Positions 1 through 8,131 of a DNA stretch of 17,757 nucleotides are shown one piece after another. Position 1 is the first letter of the stretch. Every line of letters starts with the position of its first letter. Made by a program: the position numbers and the translations under genes. Origin of the DNA: Ophiosphaerella korrae (Eukaryota > Ascomycota > Dothideomycetes > Pleosporales > Phaeosphaeriaceae); the NCBI GenBank assembly GCA_028456385.1, contig JALNQF010000653.1:1-17757 (forward strand), in the 5' to 3' direction. A model generated the notes under the pieces. That model had not been told where the DNA came from, did no database searches, and saw nothing but the letters and a program-made list of their open reading frames with translations.

Positions 1-302
1 AGAAACTAACTATAATAAAGATATATAATAAATTTATAATTTATAATCTTAGTAAATATAAAGTATAAAGCTAAGTACGTAATAAATTTATAATTTACGA
101 TCTTAGTAAATACAAAGTATAAAGCTAGCTAAAAAATATAGATATATAGTTAGTAGTAATACGTATTATTAAGATAGTATTAGTAATCTAATCTTTAACC
201 TAGAACGCTAATACTTAATATTGTATACACAAATTAACTATTATTTATAGTTATTACTAATTATAATATAAGCTTTTATTATTACCTTGTAATCTACTAA
301 CA
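1..302 (+). repeat. LTR 1 of chromovirus family, + coding orientation, truncated by window start
   Basis: Its reverse complement aligns along its length with the LTRs starting at 2807, 7555 and 13385. Shared blocks include GCGTTCTAGGTTA (here reversed near 195-215) and the TAACTATAAATAATAGTTAA region near 230-262. The 3' edge is set at 302 (CTAACA), because the opposite-orientation copies begin TGTTAG or its RIP form TATTAG at that point. Two 54-bp units lie at about 19-126. It is the 5' LTR of a + oriented element, but the following sequence is in the wrong orientation for that element after about 355. Confidence 0.85.
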
Positions 303-355
303 ACCTATAAGTTACTAAGAAGTTAACTCTAGTACAACTATTATACTAATAGGCT
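303..355 (+). other. Leader / primer-binding region after LTR 1
   Basis: The sequence after the LTR edge, with AGTTAACTCTAGTAC at its core, matches the reversed flanks of the LTRs at 2807 and 13385 (AGTCGACTCTAGTATAC in the latter). Three copies share this flank, so it is internal element sequence beside the 5' LTR and not host DNA. The conserved stem-loop at the LTR edge is weaker here. I could not match any tRNA 3' end to the first bases, so the priming mode is unknown. Confidence 0.6.
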
Positions 356-356
356 T

Positions 357-480
357 CTAGAATTGTTTTCTTTTAACTATACTTAGTTATCGAGGATACT
401 TTTTTATTATATAGTTTATTCCTTGTATTTTTATAAACTTTTTAGATATAAAGTTTCTTGTAGTTCTACTATTAATTATT
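357..480 (-). pseudogene. Ty3/gypsy aspartic protease, N-terminal part only
   Basis: The minus strand at about 473-438 reads NSRTTRNFISKK, recognisable as the retroviral-type protease active site (Asp-Ser-Gly followed by Ala-Thr-x-Asn-Phe-Ile-Ser). The catalytic Asp codon has become AAT and the following Gly codon AGA, both changes expected from RIP. Copy B has the same motif at about 17613-17648. The homology ends at about 357, so the second protease motif (Ile-Leu-Gly) is lost here. The enzyme would have matured the Gag-Pol polyprotein. Confidence 0.8.
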
Positions 481-599
481 AATTATACCTTCTTTTCTTA
501 GTATATACCTATTTTTATAATATATAGGCCTATTATACCTTATAGCTTTTCTTACTTAGGTCTTTCTTTAAATTATCTATTCTTCTAAGGCTATTACTT

Positions 600-1700
600 T
601 ATCTTACGTTTATAATTTTCGTGTTTTAGATATTTATTAAATATATACTTATACTATAGCTATATTCCTTTAATGTATTCTTTAGATAGCTTAGGTCCTA
701 GTCTAATTAATATGTATTCTTTATTAAGGATCTAGATTATTTCCTATCCTTTAATTTCTATCTTTAGGATTACCTTTATATAGTCTCTTCCTCTTTTAGG
801 CTATATATAATTTCGTACCTTTTCTTAACTATATAGGTAGTAGTATATATTTAAATATAATACCTATACAATTTCTATATATACTAGATATTCTAGATCT
901 ATTCTTTTATTGTCTCCTACCTAGTATCTATCTATACTAAGTCTTTTAGTTATTAGAATATAGTATATTACTAGTACTTATAGTATATAAGCTTTGTTAA
1001 TCTATTACGTTTTTCTTATAAAGTATTACTATTCTCTTTAGGTAAGTATTCTTCTTACTATAACTATATTTTATTCTATCTATTATTAGAATATTATAAA
1101 CTTTATTACTTTAAGATTACGTTCTTTTTAGTCTTTATATACTTCCTCTATACTTATAACTAGTAAGTATTTCTAAATAAATTTCTATTACTTATTTCTT
1201 TCTTCTATATTTATAGTTATATAGCTATTATAGCTATATATCTTTAACTAGGTATATTCTATACCTTTTATACTAACTTATTTTTTACTTTCTTATAGTC
1301 TTTTAAAAGAAGCTATAGTAGTCTCTTTATTTTATACTAGTTCTTTAGCTAGGATTAATAGTACTAGGAGTTTTCTCTTTTCTAGGTCTTCTACTAGTAG
1401 GCCTATTATATAAGCTATTTCTTCTAGCTATACTTTTATTCTACTTTTTTTTATTACTACTACTTTATTCTTTTATAAGAACTATCCTACTCTTTATTTA
1501 CTAAAAAGATATATATAGTAGTTATCTTTATAATAAAAGCTCTAATAGAGTATTATATATTATAATTCTTTACTCTTAGCTACTTTCTTTTAAGGTTTAG
1601 CCTATACTTTTAGTACTTCCTTCTTATTTATAGTTATCTTTAACTAGGTTTCTTTATCTTTCTTAGAGTCTTTACTTCTATAGTCTTTTATAAAGTATCT
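600..1700 (-). pseudogene. Gag-pol spacer between zinc knuckle and protease (unrecognised)
   Basis: About 1.1 kb separates the gag zinc knuckle (1749-1790) from the protease active site (near 460). It must belong to the same element because it is collinear between the two, but I recognise no domain in it. It is interrupted by many TAA/TAG codons in all frames. Fungal Ty3/gypsy elements can have a long linker at this position. Only its first bases overlap copy B within the window, so conservation cannot be judged here. Confidence 0.45.
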
Positions 1701-1748
1701 TAGTTTTCTATATTTATAATATACTATATCTTTCTTCTTTTATAATTA

Positions 1749-1790
1749 GTAATCTTTTACGTAGTAGCTTTTCTTACTATAGTTAAAGTA
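1749..1790 (-). pseudogene. Gag nucleocapsid zinc knuckle with every Cys and His lost
   Basis: The minus strand reads YFNYSKKSYYVKDY. The tyrosines at positions 1, 4, 9 and 14 have exactly the C-x2-C-x4-H-x4-C spacing of the nucleocapsid zinc knuckle. TGC or TGT becomes TAC or TAT by G-to-A, and CAC becomes TAC by C-to-T, so RIP turns all four ligands into Tyr. The serine at position 5 would be the usual Gly (GGT to AGT). Basic residues around it fit an RNA-binding domain. The ancestral motif is inferred from spacing; the Tyr series is what is seen. Confidence 0.85.
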
Positions 1791-1849
1791 CGTAAAGTCT
1801 TTATTCTTTTTCTTCTTTCTATCTTTATTAGTATTAAAGACTATAAAGT

Positions 1850-2700
1850 CTCCCTTATTATAGTTCTAGGTATAACTTCTATATTTATTCTTTTTCTATT
1901 CTTAAAAGTTGTTATTAATCTATATTACTTATTATTTTAAGGCTTCTAGTATTTATAGTTTTTCTATATAGATTATTTTATATTATATTTTTAAGTTTAG
2001 CCCTTATTTAAATTATAATATTAAAGCTAACTTATTCTATTCTATATTTTGTAATAGTTATTTAAACTATAATATATATTCTAGAATACTCTTATTTTAT
2101 ATAAGCTTTTCTAGCCTTTCTTTAGCCTATTAGATAATATCTATATCTCTAAATACTACTTTTATTTATCTAGTAAAGTATTTATAACTTCTAAAGATAG
2201 CTCTAGTTTTATCTTTTTAGGTTATTAGAGTATATATTATATAATCTATCTAGTAAGGTTTAAACTATCTTATTATATCTTCTTTAAAGTATATTCTAAT
2301 ATATATTACTTTCTTTTCTTCTATATTAAAGTATAGTACTTATATATTTATCTAAAGTTATACTAAAGCTATAAAAAGTTTTAACTTTTCTCTTATCTTA
2401 TTAAATTTCTTAAGTATAGGTATCTTTAGTAGTTTCTTTATTATACTTATTTCTAGGTATTATATAATTAGTTCTATCTAGTTTTATCCTTTAATAATAG
2501 CTTTAATTTATACCTTGTTTTACTTTATATATTCTTAGAGTTCTTTATTCTAAGTCTCTAATATATTAATAACTATTTTTATATCTTCTTTCTTAGAGAT
2601 TAAGTTATTTATATATTCTCTAACTACTTTCTATATAGTATTATCTAACTTATAACTACTTATAGGTACTTTAGCTACTTATTTAGTTAAACTTTCTACT
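1850..2700 (-). pseudogene. Ty3/gypsy Gag capsid relic
   Basis: On the minus strand, conceptual translation through the RIP stops gives the typical retrotransposon Gag layout. YFKEDIIR-x-FKPY lies near 2291-2255, where the family has a Phe-x-Gly/Asp...Trp-Phe motif. It is followed by AIFRSYKYFTR, then VFRDIDIIQQAKERLEKLIQ, an ILEYILQFKQL block and FKQGLN near 1990-2030. The zinc knuckle follows 3' as expected. The start codon is not clear and is placed near 2700, just inside the leader. Gag would form the cytoplasmic virus-like particle. Confidence 0.75.
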
Positions 2701-2739
2701 ATCGTGTTAGCTAGACTATACGCTACTTACGCTTTACTT

Positions 2740-2806
2740 CTCTTAATAACTAAATTAGTAAAGTATAATAAGTATACTAAGGTTAACTTCTTAATAATCT
2801 CTAGGT
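2740..2806 (-). other. Leader / primer-binding region of copy C
   Basis: GTATACTAAGGTTAACTTC at about 2773-2791 aligns with GTATACTAGAGTCGACTTC before the LTR at 13385 and with the reversed leader at 303-355. The stem-loop across the LTR edge can still be seen (TAATAATC ... GGTTATTA) with one RIP-type C-to-T change. On the minus strand this lies between the 5' LTR and gag. Confidence 0.6.
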
Positions 2807-3231
2807 TATTAGTAGATTAAGAGGTAATAATAAAAGCTTATATTATAACTAGTAATAACTATAAATAATAGTTAATTTGTATATATAATATAAAGTATTA
2901 GCGTTCTAGGTTAGAGATTAGATTACTAATACTATCCTAATAATGCGTATTTCTACTAACTATATAGTATTATTATCTTAGTAACTTTATTACTTTATAT
3001 TTACTAAGATCGTAAATCTATAAACTTATTATATAATAGCTTTACAACTTTATATTTACTAAGATCGCGAATTTATAAATTTATTACGTATCTCTATTAT
3101 AGTTAGTTTCTTAATTAAGCTTATTATCTTATAAGTTATTACCTTACTTATCTTATACTTTATTAGTAGCTAAGCGTAGACTAATTAGCTTTATCTTAGT
3201 TTCTCTTATTACTACTATAATATAAGTACTA
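2807..3231 (-). repeat. LTR 2 (5' LTR of copy C)
   Basis: It aligns with the LTRs at 7555 and 13385: AGTAGATTAAGAGGTAATAA at the left edge, GCGTTCTAGGTTAGAGATTA at about 2901-2920, ACTAATACTATCCTAATAAT next, and TCTCTTATTACTACTATAATA at the right. It carries two 54-55-bp units (about 2983-3037 and 3038-3091). The right edge is uncertain by about 10 bases, because TAAGTA seems to be inserted beside the terminal CTATAATACTA of the other copies. Confidence 0.85.
2983..3091. repeat. 54-55-bp tandem units in LTR 2 (two copies)
   Basis: Two units share the core CTTTATATTTACTAAGATCG followed by a TATAAA/TTTATTA segment. Other LTRs of the family hold one or three units. CpG survives in both units here (GATCG, GATCGCGAA), although CpA is gone. 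Confidence 0.75.
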
Positions 3232-4000
3232 TTATCTTCTAGCTACTTCTTAATAAAATATAAGCTTACTATACTTTAAAGAACTATAAGTAGTAATATA
3301 AATAATCTTTAATAAACTTACTAAAGTATATATACTTACTTTAAAAAGAGTTACTAAGCTAAACTCTAAAGCTATAAGTATTAGAGTATAGAAAGGTACT
3401 ATTATATATAATATAAGATTAATTAGTACTTTTTTTACTAGAAAAGCTAATAATACTTACTTAAGTAAAAGAGTAAGCTAATATTATTATTAGATTTTAA
3501 AGGAAGTTATAGTAGTTTAATAAAAAGGCTTTTTTATAATAGCTATATAAGAGCTTTTTTAGAGAGAGATACTAAGGCTTTTAGAAAAGCTCTTTTTTAG
3601 ATTAATTACTTATAACTTAAAGGTACTAGGTATAAACTAAGTAAATTAATCCTTTTATCTATCTCTAGCTCTACGCTCTATCTATATATCTACAATATAG
3701 TAGTCTTAGCTAAGTCTCTTAAGATAGTAGTAAGCTAAATCCTTAATACTCTTTCTATTAAAGTACTAGTTTCTTTATTATATTAGTTATACTAATATAG
3801 TCTATTTCTTTATATATAAGATTTTTTACTTAATTCCTTTATTTATAAAGGTTAAGGCTATAATCCTTTTAGCTATAGTAGAGTTAGTAGCTTAGTAATT
3901 ATATATATAATTGCGTATCTAATCGCGTATCGAGTATTTAATTATGTAACTTATCTAATAATTATATACTAGTACTAGCTATATATAAAAGGGTAAATAT
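3232..4000. other. Unassigned AT-rich stretch between copy C and element D
   Basis: I found no readable domain on either strand. The plus strand has long stretches with only TAA/TAG interruptions in the frame that later carries the element D zinc knuckle (about 3500-4175). It could hold the N-terminal part of element D gag, but no capsid motif is visible. The first bases after 3231 faintly resemble the polypyrimidine stretch right of the LTR at 13839, too weakly to claim. A short CpG-bearing patch is at 3910-3950. Confidence 0.4.
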
Positions 4001-4174
4001 AACTATTATAAACTAAAAAAGCTAAAGAAAAGAAGAAAAACTACTAAATAAACTAGTTAAAGTTAGAAAAAAATAAAAAAAACTCTAAAAAAAGTAAAGT
4101 AAGATAAACTAGTATAAAATAACTTAGTTAAGCTTAAAAAGTAAAAAAATAAAACTAATTACTAGCTCTTTATA

Positions 4175-4216
4175 TATTTTAACTATAAAAACTTTATATA
4201 TAAGATTATTAATTAT
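4175..4216 (+). pseudogene. Element D nucleocapsid zinc knuckle (Cys/His all changed to Tyr)
   Basis: The plus strand reads YFNYKNFIYKIINY. Tyr at 1, 4, 9 and 14 matches C-x2-C-x4-H-x4-C, with all four ligands changed in the way RIP changes TGY and CAY. The preceding 150 bases encode a Lys-rich stretch, as is common before a nucleocapsid knuckle. This second family shows the same result as copy C by independent mutation. Confidence 0.7.
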
Positions 4217-4329
4217 ATAAAGCTTAAAAAATAAATATTAAGTATATTTTTAACTAAGCTAGAAAAAAAAAGCTCTAAAAACTAATCTTCTACTTTATAG
4301 CTTATATAGCTTTATTAAAAAAAATAAAA

Positions 4330-4640
4330 TACTTAGGTTTTTTTTATAATACTACTTATATAAAGCTAAGATATTTCTTAATAATTAAAGTAGTAATAAG
4401 TATAGTACTATAGCTTAAAGCTATAATAAATAGAAAGTTATAACTTAACTTTTTATTAGCTATAGTAGTAAAAGAATAGAGCTTTTTTATTACTTTTTTA
4501 CTTAATATAATAGTAAAAGGTATAAGTAGAAAAAATATAAATATATATAGTATAATAATAGTAGATATTACTTTTATAGATATACTAGGTAATATTTATA
4601 GTAATAGATACTAAAAAGTATAATATATACTTTAGTTTAC
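4330..4640 (+). pseudogene. Element D aspartic protease relic
   Basis: In the frame starting at 4561 the plus strand reads VDITFIDILGNIYSNRY. This resembles the second conserved block of Ty3/gypsy proteases (Asp-Ile-x-Leu-Gly-x-x-Trp-Leu). It lies between the zinc knuckle and RT, as expected. I could not read the Asp-Ser-Gly active site with confidence upstream (4330-4400). A frame change relative to the zinc knuckle implies an indel or a normal gag/pol frameshift. Confidence 0.55.
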
Positions 4641-4979
4641 TTTAAATTAATAAGTATTATCTTAAAATAAGCTATAGTACTAAGAGAGTACTTTTCTAAA
4701 GTAAAAAAGCTAAAGATATACTTAAGTTTAAACTAGTAAGTATAAAAGATACTAAATAGTTTAACTAAATAATATATAGTTTATAAAATAATATATATAT
4801 ATATATTTAGAAAGCTATATAAGCTAAAGTAGTCTAATTAGTTTTAAAAAAAAGCTTATTACTTTTATAATATACTAAGTATATAGATATAGCTTCTATA
4901 GAAGACTTTATAACTCTAATAAAGTATAAAATTTAAAATTTAGTTATAAATTTAGTATAAAATATATAACTACTTTACT

Positions 4980-5720
4980 AGCTACTATATAATTTCTTAG
5001 TAACTAAGTTATAAGTACTAAAGAAGTACTTAGCTAACTTTATAAGTTAAAAGTAAATAAAATACTTAAAATCTTTAGTAGAAGTACTAATACTATTAAT
5101 TAAAAAAAAAGATAGTAGCTTAAAGCTATATATAAACTATAGAAGTTTAAATAAAATAACTTTTAAAAACTAGTATCTATTACTTCTAATTATAAAGTTA
5201 CTAAAGTAGTTAACTTTAGTAAAGTACTATACTAAGCTTAATATTAGAAATATATACTACTATATTAGAATTAAAAAAAGTAATAAAAAGAAAACTACTT
5301 TTAAAACTAAATATAGCTACTTTAAGTATATAGTAATACTTTTTAGCTTTATAAATACTTTAGCTTAGTTCTAAGCTTATATAAACTAAGTATTAGAAAG
5401 TCTTATTAATATTACTTATATTATTTACTTTAATAATATTATAGTTTTTTTAAATATAAGAGAAAAGTATATAAGCTATACTAATTTAAGCTATTTATAA
5501 AGCTTAAAAAATATAAGTAGTATATATAGTATATAGAGTACTTAAAGTATATTATTTTACTTAAAGAAGTTAGTATAAATATAAGTTATATTAAAATAGT
5601 TTAAAAATAGCTAATTTTATATAAAGTTTATAAAATAAAAGTATTTATTAGTTTTATAAACTACTATAAGTAATTTATAAGTAAATTCTTTTATATTACT
5701 TTACTTCTAATAAAATTAAC
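4980..5720 (+). pseudogene. Element D reverse transcriptase relic
   Basis: From 5105 the plus strand reads KKDSSLKLYINYRSLNK, matching the Lys-Lys-Asp-Gly-Ser-Leu-Arg-x-Cys-x-Asp-Tyr-Arg start of Ty3/gypsy RT. Then come YYTKLNI, IRIKKSNKKKTTFKTKYSYF (Ile-Arg-Ile ... Lys-Thr-Ala-Phe-x-Thr-Arg-Tyr), a block equivalent to Met-Pro-Phe-Gly-Leu-x-Asn-Ala-Pro, and YFNNIIVF at 5426-5449. The last is the Tyr-Leu-Asp-Asp active site with both Asp codons changed to Asn. The thumb motif FISFINYYKQFI follows near 5645. Confidence 0.85.
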
Positions 5721-5749
5721 TTAAAAAGCCTAATAATAGTATAGAGTAA

Positions 5750-6050
5750 GTTTACTTAAAAGAGAAAAAAAAACTAAAAAATTAAAATTAGAAAAAAAGT
5801 ATACTAAGCTTTCTAAAAACTAAAAAATACTTTTTTTAAAGTATTTATTCTTATATACTTTATATAAAAAAAAGAACTAAAGTAAAAGTTAATACTTTAA
5901 GTAAAGTAATTATAAGTATATTAAGCTAGTTAACTTCTTCTTAAAAAAATTTATTTAAGTAGAGTATAATTATAATATATATAACTAAAGGTTACTTATA
6001 ATAACTAAGAGCTTAAAGTACTAGTACTACGAATTAAATAAAGCTCTTAT
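5750..6050 (+). pseudogene. Element D RNase H relic, truncated
   Basis: In the frame starting at 5962 the plus strand reads EYNYNIYNQRLLI, followed by a Lys-Ser-Leu-Lys-Tyr-Trp segment. This is the Glu-x-Asn-Tyr-x-x-x-Asp-x-Glu-Leu-Leu-Ala-Ile ... Trp-Arg block of Ty3 RNase H. The frame differs from that of RT, so at least one indel lies between 5437 and 5962. The expected Thr-Asp-His-Lys-Asn-Leu block never appears, and recognisable homology stops near 6050. Confidence 0.75.
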
Positions 6051-6285
6051 TATAAGTACTTTTTTTTTACTTAAAACTTTTTTTTAAGCTTCTTTTTTTA
6101 AACCTCTCTTTAAGCTCTCTAAGTACTCCTAGAATTACTTTTAAAGCTACTTAGAATTATATATACTTTTTAGATATATAAATACTTTTATAAGCTTATA
6201 AATCTTTTAAAGATTTATTTTACTATATTAAAATACTTATTATTCTATTATATTTAACTTTTACTAAATACTTTTTATAATTTAA
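6050..6285. other. Pyrimidine-rich junction after truncated element D
   Basis: Several T runs (8-9 T) alternate with CTCTCTTTAAGCTCTCTAAG. No domain is visible on either strand. This is where the RNase H similarity ends, so a rearrangement or insertion breakpoint probably lies within the first bases. Confidence 0.4.
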
Positions 6286-7518
6286 ATTTTTTTTACTTTA
6301 ACTAAAAAGTAGTTATTAGATTAAATTTATTATAACTAATTAAAAAGTTATACGTAGTAGCTAATTAGTATAGTAAAACTTTTCTAAAAGTAACTTACTA
6401 TCTTTTTAAGATATAGAAGCTAGTAATAAAGTTATAAATAGCTTATTAGATAATAAGCTCTAAGAAAATACTTCTAAGTAAGTAATAAGCTTAATACTCT
6501 TTCTAAAAAAAATAAAAAGTAATACTATTTTTTTAAAAAAGGCTTTATTAGAGCTAATAGAAAATACTTTTTACTAGTTTATTTAAAAATTAATAAATAC
6601 TTTATTTAAAGTATAAAGTAATAGTTTTTTACTTAATATAAATATAAAGTTAGAAAACTAAGTTAATATAGTATTATATATACTACTAAGTACTAGTAGT
6701 AGTTTTACTACTATAAGTTACTCTAGAGTAGCTTATAATAATATAAGTAAACTTATAAGTATACTTAATAAAGTACTACTAAAACTTAAGTTAAGCTTTA
6801 AAAAGTAATAACTTATACTATAATAAGTATAAACTTAGGCTAAAAATATAGAAACTACTTTTAGATTAGTTTAAGCTCTAGAAGATACTAATATAAAACT
6901 CTATTAAGTATTAAATATAATCTAATATAACGTTTATTATAAACTACTATAATAAAAAATTAATAATAATATTATTTAGACCTAAGATAAGCTAAAGGTA
7001 AAATAGTACTAACTAGTCTAAAACCTAGTATTAATAAAGTTTTAAAACTACTCTAAGTTTTAGAACTATTAATAATATAGTAGTAATAGTATTAACTTCT
7101 TTTTACTATACTTATATAAAAAAGAAGCTATTTTTTCTAATATATTTATTAAGCTTAATAATAATAATAATAATAAACTAAAGATTTTATATATTTAGTT
7201 AAAGATACTTAAAGTATATTAAACTAAGCTTTAATATAATAGAAATTTAAATAATATTAGCTCCTAAGAAGATTTTTAAAACTACTTTAAAATATAAAAA
7301 TTGTAGTTACTATAACTAGACTAAAAGTAGTTTATAATATAAGTAAAGATAGATTTACTTAATTTTAATTAAATCTTTATAAAAGAGAATATTTAGTACT
7401 TATTTAAAAGTATAAAGTACTTAATAAAAGATAAGATTAGTAAAAGCTTTAACTTTTACTTAGAAGTAAACTAATAAAAGACTAGTAGTAGCTTAGTTCT
7501 TTAGCTAAAAATATAATA
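6285..7518 (+). pseudogene. Unrecognised RIP-degraded coding relic (hypothetical)
   Basis: One plus-strand frame (the frame of 7151) can be read for about 400 codons with only TAA/TAG interruptions. It has regular amphipathic wording in the first third (for example DIEASNKVINSLLDNKLQ near 6410-6465, then IFLKKALLELIENTFYQFI near 6525-6580). Further on it is rich in Lys/Gln, with an Asn run from (AAT)6 at 7157-7174. This looks like a helical N-terminal region followed by a low-complexity tail. I do not recognise the family. It might be gag of another retroelement, a transposon accessory ORF or a captured host gene. Another frame near 7302 contains KNCSYYN, a possible remnant of a Cys-rich motif, so the frame assignment is tentative. 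Confidence 0.35.
7157..7174. repeat. (AAT)6 microsatellite
   Basis: Six perfect AAT units inside the unrecognised ORF. In RIP-mutated DNA an AAT run can be the end product of a (GAT)n or (AAC)n tract, because TGA and CAA steps lose their G or C. The original could therefore have encoded Asp or another residue. Confidence 0.9.
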
Positions 7519-7548
7519 GGGTTACCTATTATTAACTATAAGTAACCC
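7519..7548. repeat. GGGTTAC / GTAACCC inverted repeat
   Basis: GGGTTAC at 7519-7525 pairs with GTAACCC at 7542-7548 across a 16-base loop, and the flanking bases do not pair. It ends six bases left of the LTR at 7555. It is unusually GC-rich for this window. It could be a terminator-like hairpin or an edge of another element. No second copy is seen in the window. Confidence 0.6.
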
Positions 7549-7737
7549 TTCTAGTATTATAAGTAGATTAGAAAGTAATAATAAAAGCTTATATAGTAAT
7601 TAGTAATAACTATAAATAATAGTTAATTTATATATATAATATTAAGTATTAGTATTCTAGGTTAGAGATTAGATTACTAATACTATCCTAATAATATATA
7701 TTACTACTACTATATACTTAGTACTTCTTTAGTACTT

Positions 7738-7812
7738 TATAACTTTATATTTACTAAGATTATAAATTCGCGAAGTTAGCTTTATAAATTTATAAATTTA
7801 TTATATATTTCT
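7738..7812. repeat. Single 54-bp unit (rearranged) in LTR 3
   Basis: One CTTTATATTTACTAAGAT core is present, followed by an interrupted tail containing TTCGCGAA and a second AGCTTTATAAATT start without the core. It therefore has one full unit and a partial one, against two or three in the other LTRs. Confidence 0.6.
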
Positions 7813-7932
7813 ATTATAGTTAGTTTTCTAATTAAGTTTATTATCTTATAAGTTATTACTTTACTTATCTTATACTTTATTAGTATCTAAGCTAAAACTA
7901 ATTAGTTTTATCTTAATATCTCTTATTACTAC

Positions 7933-7934
7933 TA
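7933..7934. repeat. TA target-site duplication, left copy
   Basis: TA at 7933-7934 and at 10037-10038 flank the DNA transposon. Removing the element and one TA restores CTATAATACTAT, exactly as in the intact LTR at 13829-13840. This empty-site comparison inside the window supports a 2-base TA duplication. Confidence 0.8.
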
Positions 7935-8131
7935 TAGAGGGGTATAAAAAATAAAGAGTAATTATTTTTTTAACTTTTTTTAAAGTAATATAACTTACTT
8001 AAAATAAGAGCTATAACTATAAAAAAAAAATTTTAAAGAGAAAATCTTGTTCTTTTAGTTTAGCTAAAAATCTATAGCTTAGTTAGCGTACCTTAGCTAT
8101 AGTAGGTTACTAAAATAGGGGTATATTTTTA
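7935..8131 (+). repeat. Left terminal inverted repeat of the Tc1 element
   Basis: The outer 35 bases match the right end at about 32 positions, and looser similarity continues for at least 70 bases. An inner TAGGGGTATATTTTT lies at 8116-8130, 181 bases from the end. Outer and inner G-rich motifs resemble each other (TAGAGGGGTRTA and TAGGGGTATA), as expected for paired transposase-binding sites. Confidence 0.75.

Larger units (their letters stand above)
357..3231 (-). mobile_element. Copy C: truncated Ty3/gypsy chromovirus (5' LTR, leader, gag, start of protease)
   Basis: Read on the minus strand it runs 5' LTR (3231 to 2807), leader (2806 to about 2740), gag (about 2700 to 1600), spacer, and the start of the protease, ending at about 357. 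The segment 357-595 aligns with 17540-17757 of copy B in the same orientation, which fixes its place in the parent element. RT, RNase H, integrase, chromodomain and 3' LTR are missing. The truncated end is joined to an LTR plus leader facing the other way. Confidence 0.8.
4020..6050 (+). mobile_element. Element D: second Ty3/gypsy lineage, plus strand, gag end to RNase H
   Basis: The plus strand carries, in order, a lysine-rich segment, a zinc knuckle (4175-4216), a protease motif (about 4560-4620), RT (about 5080-5720) and RNase H (about 5750-6045). The order gag-PR-RT-RH identifies Ty3/gypsy. RT wording differs from the minus-strand family (KKDSSLKLYINYRSLNK against LYVDFRK...), so it is a separate lineage. 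No integrase follows, and no LTR pair for this element could be recognised, so both ends are uncertain. RIP stops occur throughout. Confidence 0.8.
7555..7934 (-). repeat. LTR 3 (3' LTR of copy A), main part
   Basis: It aligns with the LTRs at 2807 and 13385 from GTAGATTAG at 7562 through TCTAGGTTAGAGATTAGATT (about 7656-7675), the single 54-bp unit near 7741, and TCTCTTATTACTACTA at the end. The left edge TATTATAAGTAGATT has three extra bases compared with TATTAGTAGATT elsewhere. The last 8 bases of the LTR (TAATACTA) are displaced to 10039-10046 by the transposon insertion. Confidence 0.85.

Noticed and set aside
3232..3500. Continuation of copy C family internal sequence to the right of LTR 2
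   Set aside because: The first 20-40 bases faintly resemble 13840-13880, but similarity does not continue, so it was not claimed.
4791..4806. (AT)n tract as a functional site
   Set aside because: Short AT runs are expected in RIP-saturated DNA; nothing else marks it.
7290..7345. CCHC zinc knuckle around KNCSYYN
   Set aside because: Tyr/Cys spacing does not match C-x2-C-x4-H-x4-C; the expected His position is TAG and the last Cys position is TTA.
6060..7518. Integrase of element D
   Set aside because: No His-His-Cys-Cys, Asp-Phe-Ile, Ser-Asp-Arg or His-Pro-Gln-Thr-Asp blocks could be found on the plus strand after the RNase H break.
7511..7548. Telomere-like repeat (TAGGGTTA)
   Set aside because: Only one unit occurs, as part of a simple inverted repeat and without tandem copies.
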